Source of the DNA: Bradyrhizobium sp.
GTDB taxonomy: Bacteria; Pseudomonadota; Alphaproteobacteria; Rhizobiales; Xanthobacteraceae
Length of the DNA: 5,232 nucleotides
Direction of reading: 5' to 3'
NCBI GenBank assembly: GCA_028290165.1
Contig: JAQGKJ010000183.1
Span: 1 to 5,232, forward strand
Position numbers and translations under genes: made by a program. Shown in pieces: positions 5,094-5,232 of the stretch (the stretch's first letter is position 1; each line of letters starts with the position of its first letter). The notes under the pieces were generated by a model, which worked only from the letters and a program-made list of their open reading frames with translations, was not told the DNA's origin and made no database searches.

Positions 5094-5232
5094 CTACTCG
5101 CTGTCCAGGGATTGGCGGTTCACCCATCCCCTCTCACCGCGATAATCGACCTCGCACCACGGTCCTGAGGAGGCACCCACGATCCGAACTCCCCGGCCGC
5201 CGGGCGGGATGGTGCCGACGACCGAGAGATCG
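5094..5232 (-). CDS. SH3b-domain protein, C-terminal part (5' end outside window)
   Basis: Reading the minus strand from the window edge, the frame beginning at 5231 is open for 45 codons and ends at TAG (5096-5094). It reads DLSVVGTIPPGGRG, VRIVGASSGPWCEVDY, RGERGWVNRQSLDSE. This is the ending of a bacterial SH3 (SH3b/SH3_3) domain: the turn G-x-I-P-x-G, the G-P-W-C-x-V strand, and the closing G-x-x-G-W-V. Such domains in exported proteins usually bind peptidoglycan or partner peptides. The domain reaches almost to the C-terminus; the start, any signal peptide and any further domain are outside the window. The stop is 33 bases from the start of the VanX-like peptidase gene on the same strand, so co-transcription is likely and a shared cell-wall role is a reasonable inference. 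Confidence 0.82.
   Translation of the reverse strand, partial: DLSVVGTIPPGGRGVRIVGASSGPWCEVDYRGERGWVNRQSLDSE

Overview
This is a GC-rich, gene-dense bacterial chromosomal window. Codon use, the style of the short exported alanine/proline-rich proteins and the small CxxC protein suggest an alphaproteobacterium, most likely Bradyrhizobium or a close relative (Nitrobacteraceae). That assignment comes from recalled family resemblance, not from a marker gene.

Left part, plus strand (1-1178): the window opens inside the 3' end of a trimeric autotransporter adhesin gene (YadA-like). What remains is one head-type repeat, the neck, a short coiled coil and the complete C-terminal membrane anchor. After 92 bases comes an exported protein of unknown function with a proline/alanine/lysine-rich tail.

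Middle part (1179-1982): this stretch looks accessory. It has a 227-base non-coding stretch with a clear inverted repeat, a 76-residue orphan ORF with a good ribosome binding site, a visibly AT-richer spacer, and a 3' fragment of radC that keeps most of the JAMM metal-binding motif but lacks everything upstream. It reads like a scar of a past insertion or deletion.

Centre (1983-2863): an exported DUF302 protein on the plus strand converges on a 59-residue CxxC/CxxC zinc-ribbon-like protein on the minus strand. The stop codon of the latter lies in a 15-bp tandem duplication.

Right part, minus strand (5232 down to 3035): three co-directional, closely spaced genes form a probable operon. In transcription order they are the C-terminus of an SH3b-domain protein (entering from the window edge), an exported VanX/DdpX-type D-Ala-D-Ala dipeptidase with all expected catalytic residues, and a 12-helix MFS transporter. 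The first two point to the cell wall. The transporter may move a wall-derived product, but its substrate cannot be read from the sequence. This cluster is the most interesting unit in the window. I see no tRNA, rRNA, CRISPR array, transposase or phage gene.
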